From Ophioderma brevispina (taxonomy: Eukaryota; Echinodermata; Ophiuroidea; Amphilepidida; Ophiodermatidae): a stretch of 64,000 bases of DNA. How positions within the stretch are numbered: position 1 is the stretch's first letter; every line of letters begins with the position of its first letter. The translations under genes and the position numbers were made by a program. This document shows positions 53,601-62,400 of the stretch, piece by piece. The stretch is taken from positions 1-64,000 of the forward strand of contig JAMKCH010014257.1 of assembly GCA_023653785.1 (NCBI GenBank), read 5' to 3'. The notes below the pieces were generated by a model. That model saw only the letters and a program-made list of their open reading frames with translations. It had not been told where the DNA came from and searched no databases.

Positions 53601-54918
53601 GAGTTTATTTTGACTTGTTATTTCTAGAGTGATATAATTAATTATTTTTGGTTCAAAACCTTATATTGAAGTTGCTGAGGATGGAAATGTGCGAACCACT
53701 CTTTTTGGAAGAGTGACAATTTCAATTGGCCATAGGTCATAGGTCAAAGGTCGGATTTTCATTTTTATTGTGGGTATGTGGTTCTTACGTGACCCCCCCA
53801 TTTATTTGTGTTAGTGTCATGATCAAACTCCCACGGAAAAGTGGTTATCTGGGTTGGGTCCCTAGGACAACCCCCCCCCCCCCCCCCCCCCCTTGGGCAC
53901 TAACTGAAGTTTTTTTTAGCTTGGGCACTTAAGTGTTAACGCAATTTGATTTTCAATTTACCCCTGTAATCACGTTTCCTCTTGCAGAAGAGAAGCAGGG
54001 GTCCTGAAATTTGAACCCCCGTCATTTTCTGACCCAAACAGCAACAAAATCAATTTTAGCATGAACATCTTGCGAGAGCATACACCATACCGCACTAAAA
54101 GGAGTATCAATCCAGTTTATATAACATCCTTGAAATCAGTTGTTGTTAAGCATTGGTCTCTATTCAAACAACTAAAGACCCATGACAAAGACGTACATTG
54201 GATTAGAATTACTGAAATTTTCTGCTTTTTCTGAAATTTTAGGATTGTAATAGCTTGTAATACATGATAATTTAAGTGATCCATTGTGTTCTGTAGGACC
54301 TATGATTATCCTCTTACCAAAATTGTTGCCAGATCAGAGCATTCATAATTTGCCAAAACACAAAATAAGAAAACAACACGACACAAAACAAATTAAGAAA
54401 AGAGATAGGGTTGAGTGGTTCAGATTAGACAACATTAAAAGCATTTACCTTTGTCCGTTTCTTGAAGAGATCTCAGAAGAAGTATGTTTTCTTTTTTAAG
54501 ACGATCGGTCTCTGGAAAAGCGAAAACAATGCTAGAGATGAACTCACATTTTACACTACGATATCCATATTGACGTGTGCACATAATTTTGAGTGTGTGT
54601 GCGTGCGTGCGAGCGTGTGTGTATGTGTGTGTGCGTGTGTTTGTGTGAAGACACCTACCGATGCATTTTCTTTCATACACTGATTGGTAGGCTACTTTCC
54701 TTTGTACACTCCATCCATCTGAAAATATAAAGAGAAACAATTATTACAACATGTCTATCATTATTGAAAGGCTCCAGAAACTTTCTATATTTAGCAGCTA
54801 ACCGATGACGTATTCTGTAAAGCTTCTCGAATAGTCCTTCAATCAAAAGTACCATGTTAAAGGCACTATCAGTGATCCTTCCAAACGAGTCAAAATATTC
54901 GAAATTTGCATGAGTAGT
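32282..54918 (-). CDS. ZU5-UPA-Death domain protein (UNC5CL/PIDD-like), multi-exon
   Basis: Minus-strand exons, in transcript order: 54748-54918 (tentative), 54659-54718, 54449-54511, 38072-38161, 36218-36910, 33583-33786 and 32282-32665. From 54659 onward all splice phases agree. The product has coiled-coil-type exons, a ZU5 domain, a UPA domain and a C-terminal Death domain, and stops at 32282-32284. Known: ZU5-UPA-Death modules occur in UNC5 receptors, UNC5CL, PIDD and ankyrins, where the Death domain recruits signalling partners and ZU5-UPA folds back to inhibit it. Seen: no immunoglobulin, thrombospondin, ankyrin or LRR exon and no transmembrane segment in the window. Inference: an intracellular death-fold adaptor closest in layout to UNC5CL or PIDD. 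The start codon is not identified and may lie beyond 54.9 kb. The introns, including one of 16.3 kb, are filled with transposons. Confidence 0.85.
33583..33786 (-). CDS. Exon: main part of UPA domain
   Basis: Sixty-eight codons, phase 0 at both ends: GQHIPFDHLWQQGALPSCTI, DLEVDDSRNKHYSNPRVKS, GVHCRFDIQQRKSSEDAVT, LKINVCGKSE. The pattern of alternating beta strands fits the UPA (UNC5-PIDD-ankyrin) domain, which packs against ZU5 and the Death domain. The acceptor is TTATAACAG and the donor GTAATC. Confidence 0.8.
34620..36335 (-). repeat. Segmental duplication, copy B (in place within the ZU5-Death gene)
   Basis: This intron segment plus the exon end matches blocks of 13080-17530. Copy B is compact because it lacks the three large inserts found in copy A. 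It has one insertion of its own, the SINE at 34758-35079. As it contains the functional exon boundary, copy B is the parent. Confidence 0.8.
34758..35079 (-). repeat. tRNA-derived SINE with LINE-type tail
   Basis: On the minus strand the head reads TGTTGGTCTAGTGG (A-box) and TGGTTCGAGCCCCGCC (B-box). A body follows and then the tail AGCGCTATATAAGAACTTAT with (ATT)n. CTTATA at 34752-34757 and 35080-35085 is a short target duplication, and copy A of the surrounding duplication shows the empty site. The tail matches that of the LINE at 13459-13764. Confidence 0.75.
36218..36910 (-). CDS. Exon: ZU5 domain and start of UPA domain
   Basis: A 231-codon exon. Residues about 15-50 form a charged helix (LLEHLKYFRRRLAEYHEEQQ). 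ZU5 runs from about residue 55 (GGFLEIEALNVTLFVPPGAI) to about 185 (LLVNHFTLYTLAG). UPA begins at about 200 (KKKMRVGAFGPSYSTGQDS). Known: ZU5 is a beta-sandwich of UNC5, ankyrin, PIDD and ZO-1. In PIDD and UNC5CL an HFS site in this region is autoproteolysed; here the equivalent is HFT. It ends on a complete codon before GTAGGTGTCC. A near-palindromic foldback element starts 26 bases upstream of the acceptor. Confidence 0.9.
36937..37620. mobile_element. Foldback element, near-perfect 0.68 kb palindrome
   Basis: CCAGGTAGGGG at the left and CCCCTACCTGG at the right start arms of about 335 bases. These pair through ATAAGGATTCC/GGAATCC, GGTATAGTTTGTACTA / TTAGTACAAACTATACC, CAGTTGTACAGGGGTCAA / TTTGACCCCTGTACAACTG and GGAGCTCATAGGATTA / TAATCCTATGAGCTCC. 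The centre is CCATTGAATACAATGG (37274-37289). It is non-coding, in the intron just upstream of the ZU5 exon. Confidence 0.85.
38072..38161 (-). CDS. Exon: helical linker before ZU5
   Basis: Acceptor TTTACAG, donor GTAAGC. Translation VKGQAPPMRDVSLELQLQNI then LQRLDNLEA, an amphipathic helix with coiled-coil character. It is 90 bases long and receives and passes on one base, matching both neighbours. Confidence 0.8.
38230..39475 (+). repeat. Tandem satellite, units of about 60-65 bases
   Basis: The repeating consensus has TTAGTGTCAAAATGAACCAG, TTTTTAGACAACTGTTTT and GTCTTTTTTGGC. About 19 or 20 degenerate units lie in one orientation, with frequent single-base indels and unit-length variation. 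It lies in the 16.3 kb intron, 70 bases from the 38161 exon. Confidence 0.85.
39480..40583. repeat. Low-complexity stretch: GGAT-rich, T-rich, then C-rich tract
   Basis: 39530-39650 is rich in GGATNGAT-type short repeats. 39720-39910 is T-rich. 40195-40530 is extremely C-rich on the plus strand (long CCCC runs separated by A or AC). The proline- and glycine-rich open frames over the C-tract exist in several frames on both strands and are not genes. No exon is seen. Confidence 0.75.
40584..44541. mobile_element. 4 kb element with long, subrepeated inverted ends (TU/foldback-like)
   Basis: The left end has TTTTGTTTACCAAATCCAACC and the right end has GGTTGGACTTTGTAACAAA, in inverted orientation. 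Further matches follow inward: TGGATTC..ACAAC..CGTAT.TGGG, GGGTAAAAAATGGCCCAAA and GGTCAAAATGGGCCAAAAA at the left, and CCATTTTGACCCC units at about 43900, 44057, 44273 and 44429 at the right. The right arm shows subrepeats of about 155-215 bases with GACTCCTTTGAAGGTAA. The interior (41.2-43.5 kb) is AT-rich with no significant open frame. Known analogue: sea urchin TU elements, whose inverted ends consist of direct repeats. Confidence 0.6.
44604..45727. mobile_element. G/C-tract element, member 2
   Basis: The left end TTAAACACTTAAGTGCCCAA is followed by a G-run; the right end is GCACCTTTAAGTGTTAA. The interior repeats the unit found twice at 52.7-53.9 kb (CACTAACGGAAGTGAAAAAT ... GGTCATAGGTCAAGGTC ... 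TTATCTGGGTTG and a C-run). It then has 45380-45725, a dispersed repeat shared with 18040-18440. It directly abuts the LINE that follows. Confidence 0.55.
45757..49250 (+). pseudogene. Degenerate non-LTR retrotransposon (CR1/L2-like): PHD, endonuclease, RT
   Basis: Frames are broken by many indels but order is preserved. A PHD-type finger comes first (45757-45960: YHCQLC, then AIACDCCDNWFH). The AP endonuclease follows (46320: GTESFS; 46585: AYYRPPFSYVDYANGLDAS; 46670: IWLLGDPNLPDVDWEG). The reverse transcriptase follows (47740: LKANITPIYKKKSNRSDPAN; 48020: YFSKAFDTAPHRRLQLTKLI; 48185: PQGTVLGPLL; 48265: LFADT in place of the catalytic F/YADD), then the C-terminus (49100: PEWNDLPYIRTATSIASFKE). 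The mutated active site and stops show it is dead. It is antisense to the host gene, in its large intron. A local tandem duplication repeats the LFAD region at 48245-48360. Confidence 0.85.
49251..50361. other. No gene apart from the tentative 49446 exon
   Basis: AT-rich intron sequence without recognised repeat ends. The tentative out-of-phase exon lies at 49446-49517. The short open frame at 49621-49908 has no recognisable domain. Confidence 0.4.
49446..49517 (-). CDS. Possible out-of-phase coiled-coil exon
   Basis: A 72-base open stretch (IANLKKEGENAGIRRCVDQV then LTQ) has good splice signals (acceptor TTTCTTGTAG, donor GTAAGATT). It lies in the 16.3 kb intron. Only phase 0 is open, while flanking exons pass one base across the intron; inclusion would create an early stop. 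It may be an exon of another isoform, a nonsense-inducing cassette or chance. Confidence 0.3.
50362..50625. mobile_element. hAT-like MITE, CAGTGGCGTAACC family, copy 1
   Basis: The left end CAGTGGGTTAACCAGCGGGG and right end CTGGTTACGCCACTG are inverted. GGTGTTCG and GGGTTCG beside the ends suggest an 8-base duplication with drift. The interior has G- and C-runs and TTTTGTACAGTGTCTATGGA, shared with 57414-57613. Open frames here are low-complexity. Confidence 0.65.
51091..51426. mobile_element. MITE with GTGAGAGTCA target duplication
   Basis: GTGAGAGTCA flanks both sides (51081-51090 and 51427-51436). The ends TAGGCGTAAATCC and AATTTACGCC are inverted. G- and C-runs lie just inside the left half, and a GCGCGCTTCGCGCGC palindrome lies at about 51313. 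It is non-coding. The duplication of about 8-10 bases suggests a hAT-like origin. Confidence 0.7.
51437..52561. other. No gene recognised
   Basis: Intron sequence of the ZU5-Death gene. No repeat termini or exon were supported. Short open frames at 51725-51985 and 52181-52450 have no recognised domain and no paired splice sites. Confidence 0.4.
52562..53939. mobile_element. G/C-tract element, member 3, with tandem internal units
   Basis: The left end TTAACACTTAAGTACCCAAG (52562-52581) and right end CTTGGGCACTTAAGTGTTAA (53920-53939) are inverted repeats with one mismatch. A G-run follows the left end. Internally, two units of about 560-580 bases (from about 52740 and 53305) end in GGGTTGGGTCCCTAGGA and a C-run with CTTGGGCACTAACGGA. 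Each unit holds GGTCATAGGTCAAAGGTCGG. A third such unit is in the 44604-45727 element. Non-coding. Confidence 0.7.
54449..54511 (-). CDS. Exon: leucine-rich coiled coil
   Basis: Acceptor CGCTTTTCCAG, donor GTAAATGC. Translation ETDRLKKENILLLRSLQETD then K. The heptad-like spacing of leucine and isoleucine suggests a short coiled coil. It leaves G, which fits the AA start of the 38161 exon. Confidence 0.7.
54593..54646 (+). repeat. GT microsatellite in a short intron
   Basis: (GT)n with GC interruptions lies within the 147-base intron between the 54659-54718 and 54449-54511 exons, just after the donor on the minus strand as CA repeats. Confidence 0.8.
54659..54718 (-). CDS. Exon: short N-terminal segment
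   Basis: Sixty bases between acceptor ATATTTTCAG and donor GTAGGTGT. The only open frame reads GWSVQRKVAYQSVYERKCI. It leaves a G that combines with AG of the next exon to give E, so the phase is consistent. Confidence 0.6.
54748..54918 (-). CDS. Tentative upstream exon of the ZU5-Death gene
   Basis: On the minus strand, acceptor TTCACTTTTAG opens a frame (ANFEYFDSFGRITDSAFNM, VLLIEGLFEKLYRIRHRLAA, KYRKFLEPFNNDRH) that looks coding: amphipathic helix, mixed charges, no low complexity. The proposed donor GTAATAA leaves no split codon, but the next exon needs one base, so the junction is unresolved. No domain is recognised. It could contain the start methionine (M at the VLLIEG segment). Confidence 0.4.
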
Positions 54919-57413
54919 CTAAAAGTGAAGGATAAGTCTGTACAATTCGCATAACTTATTTTTTAGCAAATGAAAAATGACAAAAGAGAAGAAACAGCAG
55001 CGTTAAAAGATGTGAAACTACATTCAATTACGTGTCTGTAGTAAGTGTCCGCTACGCGAAAGCAATGACTAAAATAATCGATTTTCTGATCCGGCAAATG
55101 ATCAAATCACGAAGTCCTTTAAATCGTGCGACATGTTTATCTATTTTGCGCAATAGGCGAACTGTATAGACACAATGACATATTAATTTATTACTCTTAT
55201 GCAAAAACTAAACGAAAAATTATATTGGAACGACGTCACTAGTCGCATATACTATATCTGAAAAAAGCACTGGCACTAGCATATGACTACTTATTGCCTC
55301 AAAATGCTACTGCAGCATTTGGATTCCACATCCTGGACTGCCTCTCAGACAGCAATTCTTCCCTCATCTATCACGCGTCCTCACGTTCTGCCCCCTGATC
55401 TCTTCATGTTTCTCGCCGATGCTTTGCGTACTATCTCTTCCTTAGGCGTGCTGGGTTTCGTTACAAGAAGGTGATGGAGTAGGTACCCGAGAAGACTCAT
55501 TGGGTAGATTGGGTTTCTCGGGCCTCAATCCCATCTGTTGAATAAAGACAGTCGATCAATCTTGGAATGACGCTAACCGTGGCTCTAAAACGAGCGGCAA
55601 ACTGTGGCCCCTTCTTACCAGCTCTCAGATGATATACATTCGTGACCTAATTGTGCTGTGGACGCCGTTGTGTCGCCTAAGTATTGGTATTTAAAAAAAA
55701 TCGCTTGGCTTTTAACAACTGGTACAATCGAGATTAGAGCATTTGAACTGCTCAACCTAGACAGTAGGATTGAAGAAAAGTCTAGTATTTCAATTTAGAG
55801 TGGTTTATAAGACACTCCCTCTTCTCAACCAGTGTAGTCAAAACCTTCTAACGTTGCTTCTCGGTGCTCTTGCTGTTAGCGAGTAGTTACTGAGGGCGGT
55901 ATTCATCGTCGATTCGTCTTTTGACTTCACATTCCATTCCGTTTCGGGATTAACGCTAGGAGCTTGCCGGAATGGCAGAGAAGCGGAGAGCGTTAGGGAT
56001 GTGGAAAACTGGGGAACGTCGGCATTTCAAATCCACTCAAAATGGTAACGCAATATATCCCGCAACAAAAACCCTCACTGGAAATTTTGATAGCCATTCG
56101 GTTTTTAGATCTGCAAGAATTAGAGAAGAAATAAAAAAATGAGTTAACTTTTTTCTCAAGACATCTGGCAGGATAAGATGGTTTACTGATTTTGTCCATT
56201 CAAAAACATGTTTCAAAGGTGACGCTCTGGCCCACACACTACCATTTCTTCTGTCTACTTCCTTTATTAAATATGGTCCTTTTTTTTTATTATCCTTAGT
56301 TTTGGTAAACAATTCAGTGCCTCAGGTGATATTTTTAAGGAGGTGCCCAAGAGCCGCTAAACGAAGTCCAATATTTGATGTTTACACTAGAGTTAATTTA
56401 AAAAATTTCTTATTTTTTTCTCTTTTTTATTTCATCTAATTTTAGTATTTGCTCCATTGAATATTAAAAAAAAATATAAAAACATAGACGTGCACAATCA
56501 TGGACTGGTTCACTACCCTATTGGCCTGGAAAAAGGTTTATGCACCACCTCTGCTCTTAGGAGTTTAAAGCGGCACGTGGCACATTTTCACAAAATACGA
56601 AAGTTATTCTCGCACAGGATATTCTAGGGCCATTGGAAGAATACAGATAGTAGACCGTATTTCAATTAGCCAGCCCATGTTGGTGGGACAAGGATAGGAT
56701 AGCAGTACATACATTCACCTGTCAATGATTCCTGTGCAATCGCTAAACATGGATCGAGGTTGCCAGGCTTAATGTTTTTGTAGTACTGGAATGTTGCGCG
56801 CATCTTGTCCACCAACATGTCTGAGTGCTGACGTCATATTAGTCTGTGTAAGACCTTGTAACTGATTACTCTATGGAAACATAAATACGGGTACTATATC
56901 AGCTTAAGGGACCAACCCCCAACTTGGAAACAAGGTCTGTGAACTTTAATCGAATACTATCCTCCGATACCCGGATCTGTCATAGAACCGGTTGTAATAT
57001 TTTCCTGGACGAGGGAGGGAAATTGACCAGCCAATGATATTGCAATTGATGAGGTCTCAATACATTTCAAAAATAGAGGCGTGGCGATCGTCTGCCCGTT
57101 TGACAATTGATTTAAGTAGGGACACGCAAGACAGGTGATAAATACACGCGGTGAGCAGGCACGCGTAAGCCAGGACCTAGGGCGGCTAGCATCGCGGGCA
57201 TACCCAATCGATTTATTTAAAAAGGTTGGTTTGGTTAGAAAGGATTTGGGTTTGATTAATTTACAATATAAACGTTATTGTTAAAATCAAGGGGTAAACT
57301 TAATATTTGTTGTACGGATTGATTGTAAGAAAGGAAAACGGTCGTGATACGATATTAGGCTACAAAACACATAGAACAACGGGGAGGGAGTCCCCATGCA
57401 AATTACACCACCA
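54919..57413. other. No gene recognised
   Basis: No domain or convincing exon on either strand. Short open frames at 55283-55474 (plus) and 56037-56312 (minus; contains GPYLIKEVDRRNGSVWARAS) look partly protein-like but match no family recognised here. Further 5' exons of the ZU5-Death gene could be hidden in this stretch. Confidence 0.35.
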
Positions 57414-57613
57414 CAGTGGCGTAACCCGCGGGGGGGGGGGGCAGGGGGCGGAAGGAGGCCCCCCCAAACAAAACCCTTGCCCCCCCCTTCCGCCCCCAAA
57501 TGAACGGACCTTTTTGTACAGTGTCTCTATGGAGAAAGACCAAATTTGCCCCCTCAAAAAAAAGTCTTGCCACCCCTCAGCCCCCCCATTTGTAAAGGTC
57601 TGGTTACGCACTG
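57414..57613. mobile_element. hAT-like MITE, CAGTGGCGTAACC family, copy 2
   Basis: The left end CAGTGGCGTAACCCGC and right end GGTCTGGTTACGCACTG are inverted, and the interior matches 50362-50625 (TTTTTGTACAGTGTCTCTAT, ATTTGTAAAGGTCTGG). The flanks CACCACCA and CACACACA may be a degraded duplication. It has G-runs and C-runs as in copy 1. Confidence 0.65.
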
Positions 57614-57728
57614 CACACACACACACCAAACAAAATGGTTAGATTTAGCTAATTTGGGCTCCCACCCTACGTACGATATCTGCCCATGATCAATTTTTAT
57701 ATCTTACAAATATGGAACAAGTTTTGTC

Positions 57729-57902
57729 GATTAGCGAAGCGAATGAAATCCTCACCCAGTTCTGTCCAATTTTCATGTTTATTGGGGAACATTTCTTTGA
57801 TATAAAGAAAGATTAGCGAAGCGAATGAAATCCTCACCCAGTGTCTGTCCCCATTTTCCATGTTTATTGGGGAACCATTTTCTTTAATATAAAGAAAGAT
57901 TT
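57729..57902 (+). repeat. Local tandem duplication, units of about 82 and 91 bases
   Basis: GATTAGCGAAGCGAATGAAA to TATAAAGAAA is repeated back to back. The units differ almost only in homopolymer length (for example CCAATTTTCATG versus CCCCATTTTCCATG). Confidence 0.8.
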
Positions 57903-59837
57903 AAAATTAGAATCATTAGCAGCGAGAAGGGAGAAAAAAGAGGTGTTGGATACGGGGTCAATATTGCACCGATAAAAAAAAACGACCCATTTGAGTTTTA
58001 AACAAACTAATTTTAGGGTTGGTTAATACGCCCACGGAACCTTTATTTTAGTATTCATAATGTCATAAACTGAATACAGGGACCATTAGAGGTAAGTCAG
58101 GTGCATATTTGACTCGTTTTTTTAAGGGTATCGCTTGAAAACAATTTGTGTATTCAAATCACAGGGTTTTACTTTACCTGTGGCCTTTGAATCCAATCCG
58201 GATTTTTTTTCTTCAAATATTTTGTAGAAGTTGAAAATCTGGGTTTAGGAAGTTGTTGTGGCCAAGGCGGGGTCAAAGCAATTTTTTGGGGGAGGGGAAC
58301 TTTGGGGAAAAAGTCCATATGAGGATTTACCTATTTTTGCCAAAACTCCACCATTTCCTTCTGGCGGGGGGGGGGGGGGGGGGTTTGAACTGTGGAATTG
58401 GGCCCCCGTCCTCCCTGGCGCTGGCACTAGCGAAACGGCTTTTCCCGCGGCGGATTTTAAGAAAAGGGCTTGTTCAGCAGTTTGTGGGGGGCCCTTTGTA
58501 TAGCGTCCCCGAAGTGACGCAGTGTTGCGCTTCGGGGGATGTCCCCTCCGACAGTGAAGAAATTAGAAAATCTGGCTAAAATGGTTACGGTTGATGCATT
58601 AGTTTTGATCCTGATTGTCACGTGCTATCACCTATTCGGACACGTGTATTTATTAAAATGTAGGTGTGGATTTATACCTCAAGAAACTTAAAAATTGTTA
58701 AGGGAGCATTTGCAAACACTTGTGGATGGTTGTGAAAAAAAATGAGAATTTTTAGTGCCCTTCTCTCTTTGGATCACAAACAAAAACATGTCCATTTTAC
58801 CGTGAAAGTACTGAAGTCCAAAACCAACCGACAAAAATATATACTCCATTTTCACGAGAGAAAATTAGGTGTGCTGATGTTTTCATGTGTGGCCCCACTT
58901 TGAAGGGTCAAATATTTTCAGGGCACCCCTTTTACAAGTGTTGTGACGGGCCCGGGGTGGAACAGGTTCGTATTTTTAAAGGGGGACTGATGCAAAGGAT
59001 TTGACTTCGCGAAAAACATATACTAAATTCTCTTGGCCCATTCACATTTGGTAAAAAAAAAAGTTTTATGGGTATGGGTATGTTGATAATGTTGAAAGGT
59101 ACATGGGCACCTATAAATCTTGTGGAAAACACCGTGGCTGTCATTTGTTCCCCTTTCATATTATTATTTTTTAGTGGGGAGGCGGGCCCGAAGAAGCAGC
59201 GGCGGAAACTTGCTGCCTTAAATCCGCCACTGGGCTTTTACTTAATCCACCATGCAATATTCACTTCAATGCAGGTTGCATAATATAACAGACTTCTTGG
59301 TTCAAAAACAGGAGTGTTTACAAATGCGAAAACAAACATGAATTGAAGAATGATATCATTAGATTTTATTTTTGATTTGAAAGCTTATTCTTTTGATATA
59401 CTGTATTCGAAAAAAAAAAGTTTTAGAGGAAAGTTTTAAAAAATATATGGTATTGTGGTTAAATGCTGTTATATTCACCATATTGGTTTTTGATTGGTGG
59501 CATCCCCCTTAAAATGTGATATATCTTTTAGTTTTTCAACGAAATTATTGTTCTTTATAAGAACAGAGGGAAAAAAGAAAAAAAACCTCTGAAATCTTTT
59601 CTCAAATTGGAAGCCTGGCGTTGTCAGGTTTTGGGATCAATCATCTCAATTTTCAAAGCAGATTCTACACCTGTTGCTCGAAAAACTGGTGTTTTCGTAA
59701 CGATGATTTTCTATTTTAATTTCTCTAAAGTTTGAACTGTAGGTTCTAACTGTGTTTCTGCTGACAACTGCACGTGTTTTAAATAAAAGCCTTCTTTTTT
59801 CGAAGGAAGTGACCAACTATAGAAAACTAAACTTGTT
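57903..59837. other. No gene; G-rich element fragments
   Basis: 58240-58580 contains GGGGGAGGGGAAC, a G-run (58367-58383) and low-complexity frames, and resembles the interior of the hAT-like MITEs. 58880-59230 includes GACGGGCCCGGGGTGG and ends AATCCGCCACTGG. Neither has paired ends that could be confirmed. No exon is seen. Confidence 0.4.
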
Positions 59838-60145
59838 CAGGCCCGTATAGCCAGGATTTTTTCGGGGGGAGGGGGGGGGGGGGGGGGGGGTGCGGATTTT
59901 TTTCCAAAAGGGACCTTTTCGCCAAATGTGGACTTTCCACAATAGGAGGGGGTTAAATTTGGCAAAAAGTGACTTTTACCCCAAATATTCCCTTTTTTGA
60001 TCAAAAAAAACTCCGAAAAACCCCACTTTCCTTGCTCGCTTCGCTCGCACACATTCATTTTGGTGGACCTTTTTGGAATTTGGAGATTTGGGTGGGTTTA
60101 CATTGCACTACCGCACCCCCCCCCCCCCCCCCGGCTACGGCCCTG
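59838..60145. mobile_element. hAT-like MITE, CAGGCCCGTAGCC family, with 8-base duplication
   Basis: AACTTGTT occurs immediately outside both ends (59830-59837 and 60146-60153). The left end CAGGCCCGTATAGCCAGGA and right end CCGGCTACGGCCCTG are inverted. Long G-run (left) and C-run (right) flank an interior with TTGCTCGCTTCGCTCGCAC. It shares ends with 31965-32241. An 8-base duplication is typical of hAT elements. Confidence 0.75.
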
Positions 60146-60153
60146 AACTTGTT

Positions 60154-62209
60154 CTTTCAACTCGCATAGGCCACACGTAGTTTGTAATCCATTATTAATT
60201 GAAAAATAAACTTATTTTTTTAATGTCCAATTGCCACCATATGTTGATTAAAACTTGTGCGAAAAAACGCCACTTTTTCTGAAAATTAATAAAAAAATGA
60301 GTTCGAAAATTCAGTTAACGTGGATAATGGCTAACTTTCTCTTTCAATGGAAATCAATCCATCGATGGGGATTGCACCATTATTTCAAGATTACCGTAGG
60401 TACTTCGATTTGAAAACAAAAAAAACTTGTTGAAAAAACCACACACTTAAAAATAAGGGTTCAAACTACTATAAAGGGTCAATTGACCCCGCGGGGCCTG
60501 CTGTAAATTATGCACCACATGAGTGAATTGAATTTAGCAAATTGACCAATTTATGAGTCATTTCAATATGATGCTTAAAACAGAAAATTACCCCGTACGT
60601 GGTTGATTTCAACCACGACTACACGTGTCAAAAAAAGGACCAGATAAAAGGGTTGATATTTTGGATCCCATTGGTTAAGGTGTTCTATGGAAGTTGATCA
60701 ATCTATTGTTTTATACAAGACTCGATAAAGTAAATGTTAGATGACAAGTGAACAAAAAAGACAATATTTTTACATTTTGAAATTCAAATCGCAATTTTGA
60801 AAATTAAACAGTGTTTTTAAATAAGATACAAAGGTTTTTGTGGGTGAGCAGTTTTTTTCGAGTATATATGAACTGAATGAACTCACTTCATCTGGTAATC
60901 CAAATCATAAAACCTCAGTTCATCACTTTCAAAGGTAGTTTACGGAGCGGCCGCCGAGCTTTGAACCGTGCTCTAGGTTCGAGTTACACCTCCCTCGGAA
61001 AACCCAACACCACACACACACAACCACCTTTATTTGAAGATAACTTATATGAGATTTAATGAAAATGTGGTTGGAAATGATTTGGTGGCAGGGGGATGAT
61101 TTCTAGGCCGGAGAAAATGAATTGGGCTGCAAATTAAGCGAAATATCATTTTTTTATTTATTTTTAAAGTAAATTTACCATCTTATTTTTAGGGTTATCC
61201 TTTTGTATTGATATGGGTTTATTTGTTTGCATAAAGTTCAGGTAATACTCGTTGTGTGGACATGTGTGATAAAAGGATGGTTTTTTAGGACAAAAAAAAA
61301 GTGATTGGGGGGTTGAAATTCGGCCCCTTTATATATTGTATAAACGAAAAATCCTATTGATCTCAAAGGTCAGAAGATTGATTGCATCATGATAACATTT
61401 GGTTTGCTAAGAAATTAAATAATCGTGATTTCTTAAGTTTTAGCTCAAAAACGTGCTTTTTTTGACTCAAAAAACACCTGCCACCAAAGTGTTTTTGACC
61501 ACAACCATACATTTTTTACAAATTATTTAGTTACTATCTTTCGAATAGCAGTTAATTGCGTTTGTTGTACCGAGGGGAGGGGTTGTCGACAACTTTCAGG
61601 TCAAAACGCTCCACTAAAGGTAATTTAATTTTAAAAACTGGATGAACACATTTTCGAGGATGTGGAATATTTTGTTTTTGCTGTGCGCTTTACCGATCAA
61701 TATGACAAAGGTGTTTTTCACGTTTTTAGTAAAGTGTAACCCTCAGCAGTTTTAAGGGTTGATCGTAGAGTTTGTGTCATCTACGTCACGAAAACTTGTT
61801 CTCGTCCAGTACTTCAGTTTATGACATTAGTGACACAGGACATCAGTGGCGGCGCCCAGAACCCTTTCGGGGGGGCGGGGGGGAGCAAACATGAGGGCCA
61901 AAGTGATTTGTTTGGGGGGGAAAAAAAGTGAGAAAATTCTGGGGGGCAAAGTATCAAATATTTGAAGCTTTTTTAAAAAAAACCAATTTTGCCCAAAATC
62001 GCTGATTTCCCTTAAAATTGCCGAATTTTGCCAAAAAAATCCCTCATGTGTATTTCGGCGGCGGGGGGGGGGGGCCACAAATAGGGGAAGAAATAAAAAA
62101 AATTGGGGGGGGGGCAAAAAGAACGAAAAAAACATGCAGTTTTAGACGATTCAGTTCTAGTTGAAAACCTTTTCTTTTTTTAAGAAAAATATAAGTTTTC
62201 ATTTTTATC
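60154..62209. other. No gene; one possible element end at 61845
   Basis: AT-rich sequence with no exon. From about 61845, AGTGGCGGCGCCCAGAACC with G-runs resembles one end of a G-rich MITE; interior GCCAAAA-type sequence and G-runs continue to about 62120. A matching right end was not found. Confidence 0.4.
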
Positions 62210-62400
62210 TTCACATTCCGAAAATAGGGTTCGCTTGTCCGAAATTAAAAGGGTTCGCTATAAGTCCGAAACTAAAAAGGGTTGAGCAATTACGAAATTC
62301 AAAAAAGTTTCGGTATTACGAATATTAAAAGGTTTTGTATCCAGAGTAAGGTTAAGGGTCGCTATTCCGAAACCAGGATAACTCCGTGTTCTTTATGCGA
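62210..62400 (+). repeat. Degenerate tandem repeat, TCCGAAA/GGGTTCGCTAT type
   Basis: Units of roughly 25-30 bases combine TTCCGAAA or TCCGAAATTAAA with AGGGTTCGCT(A/T). Several are in tandem with substitutions and small indels. Non-coding. Confidence 0.65.

Noticed and set aside
55283..55474. Plus-strand 63-codon open frame
   Set aside because: Some protein-like composition but no recognised motif or splice context.
56037..56312. Minus-strand frame with GPYLIKEVDRRNGSVWARAS, possible retroelement integrase tail
   Set aside because: Weak resemblance only; no neighbouring integrase, protease or RT motif and no LTR was seen.
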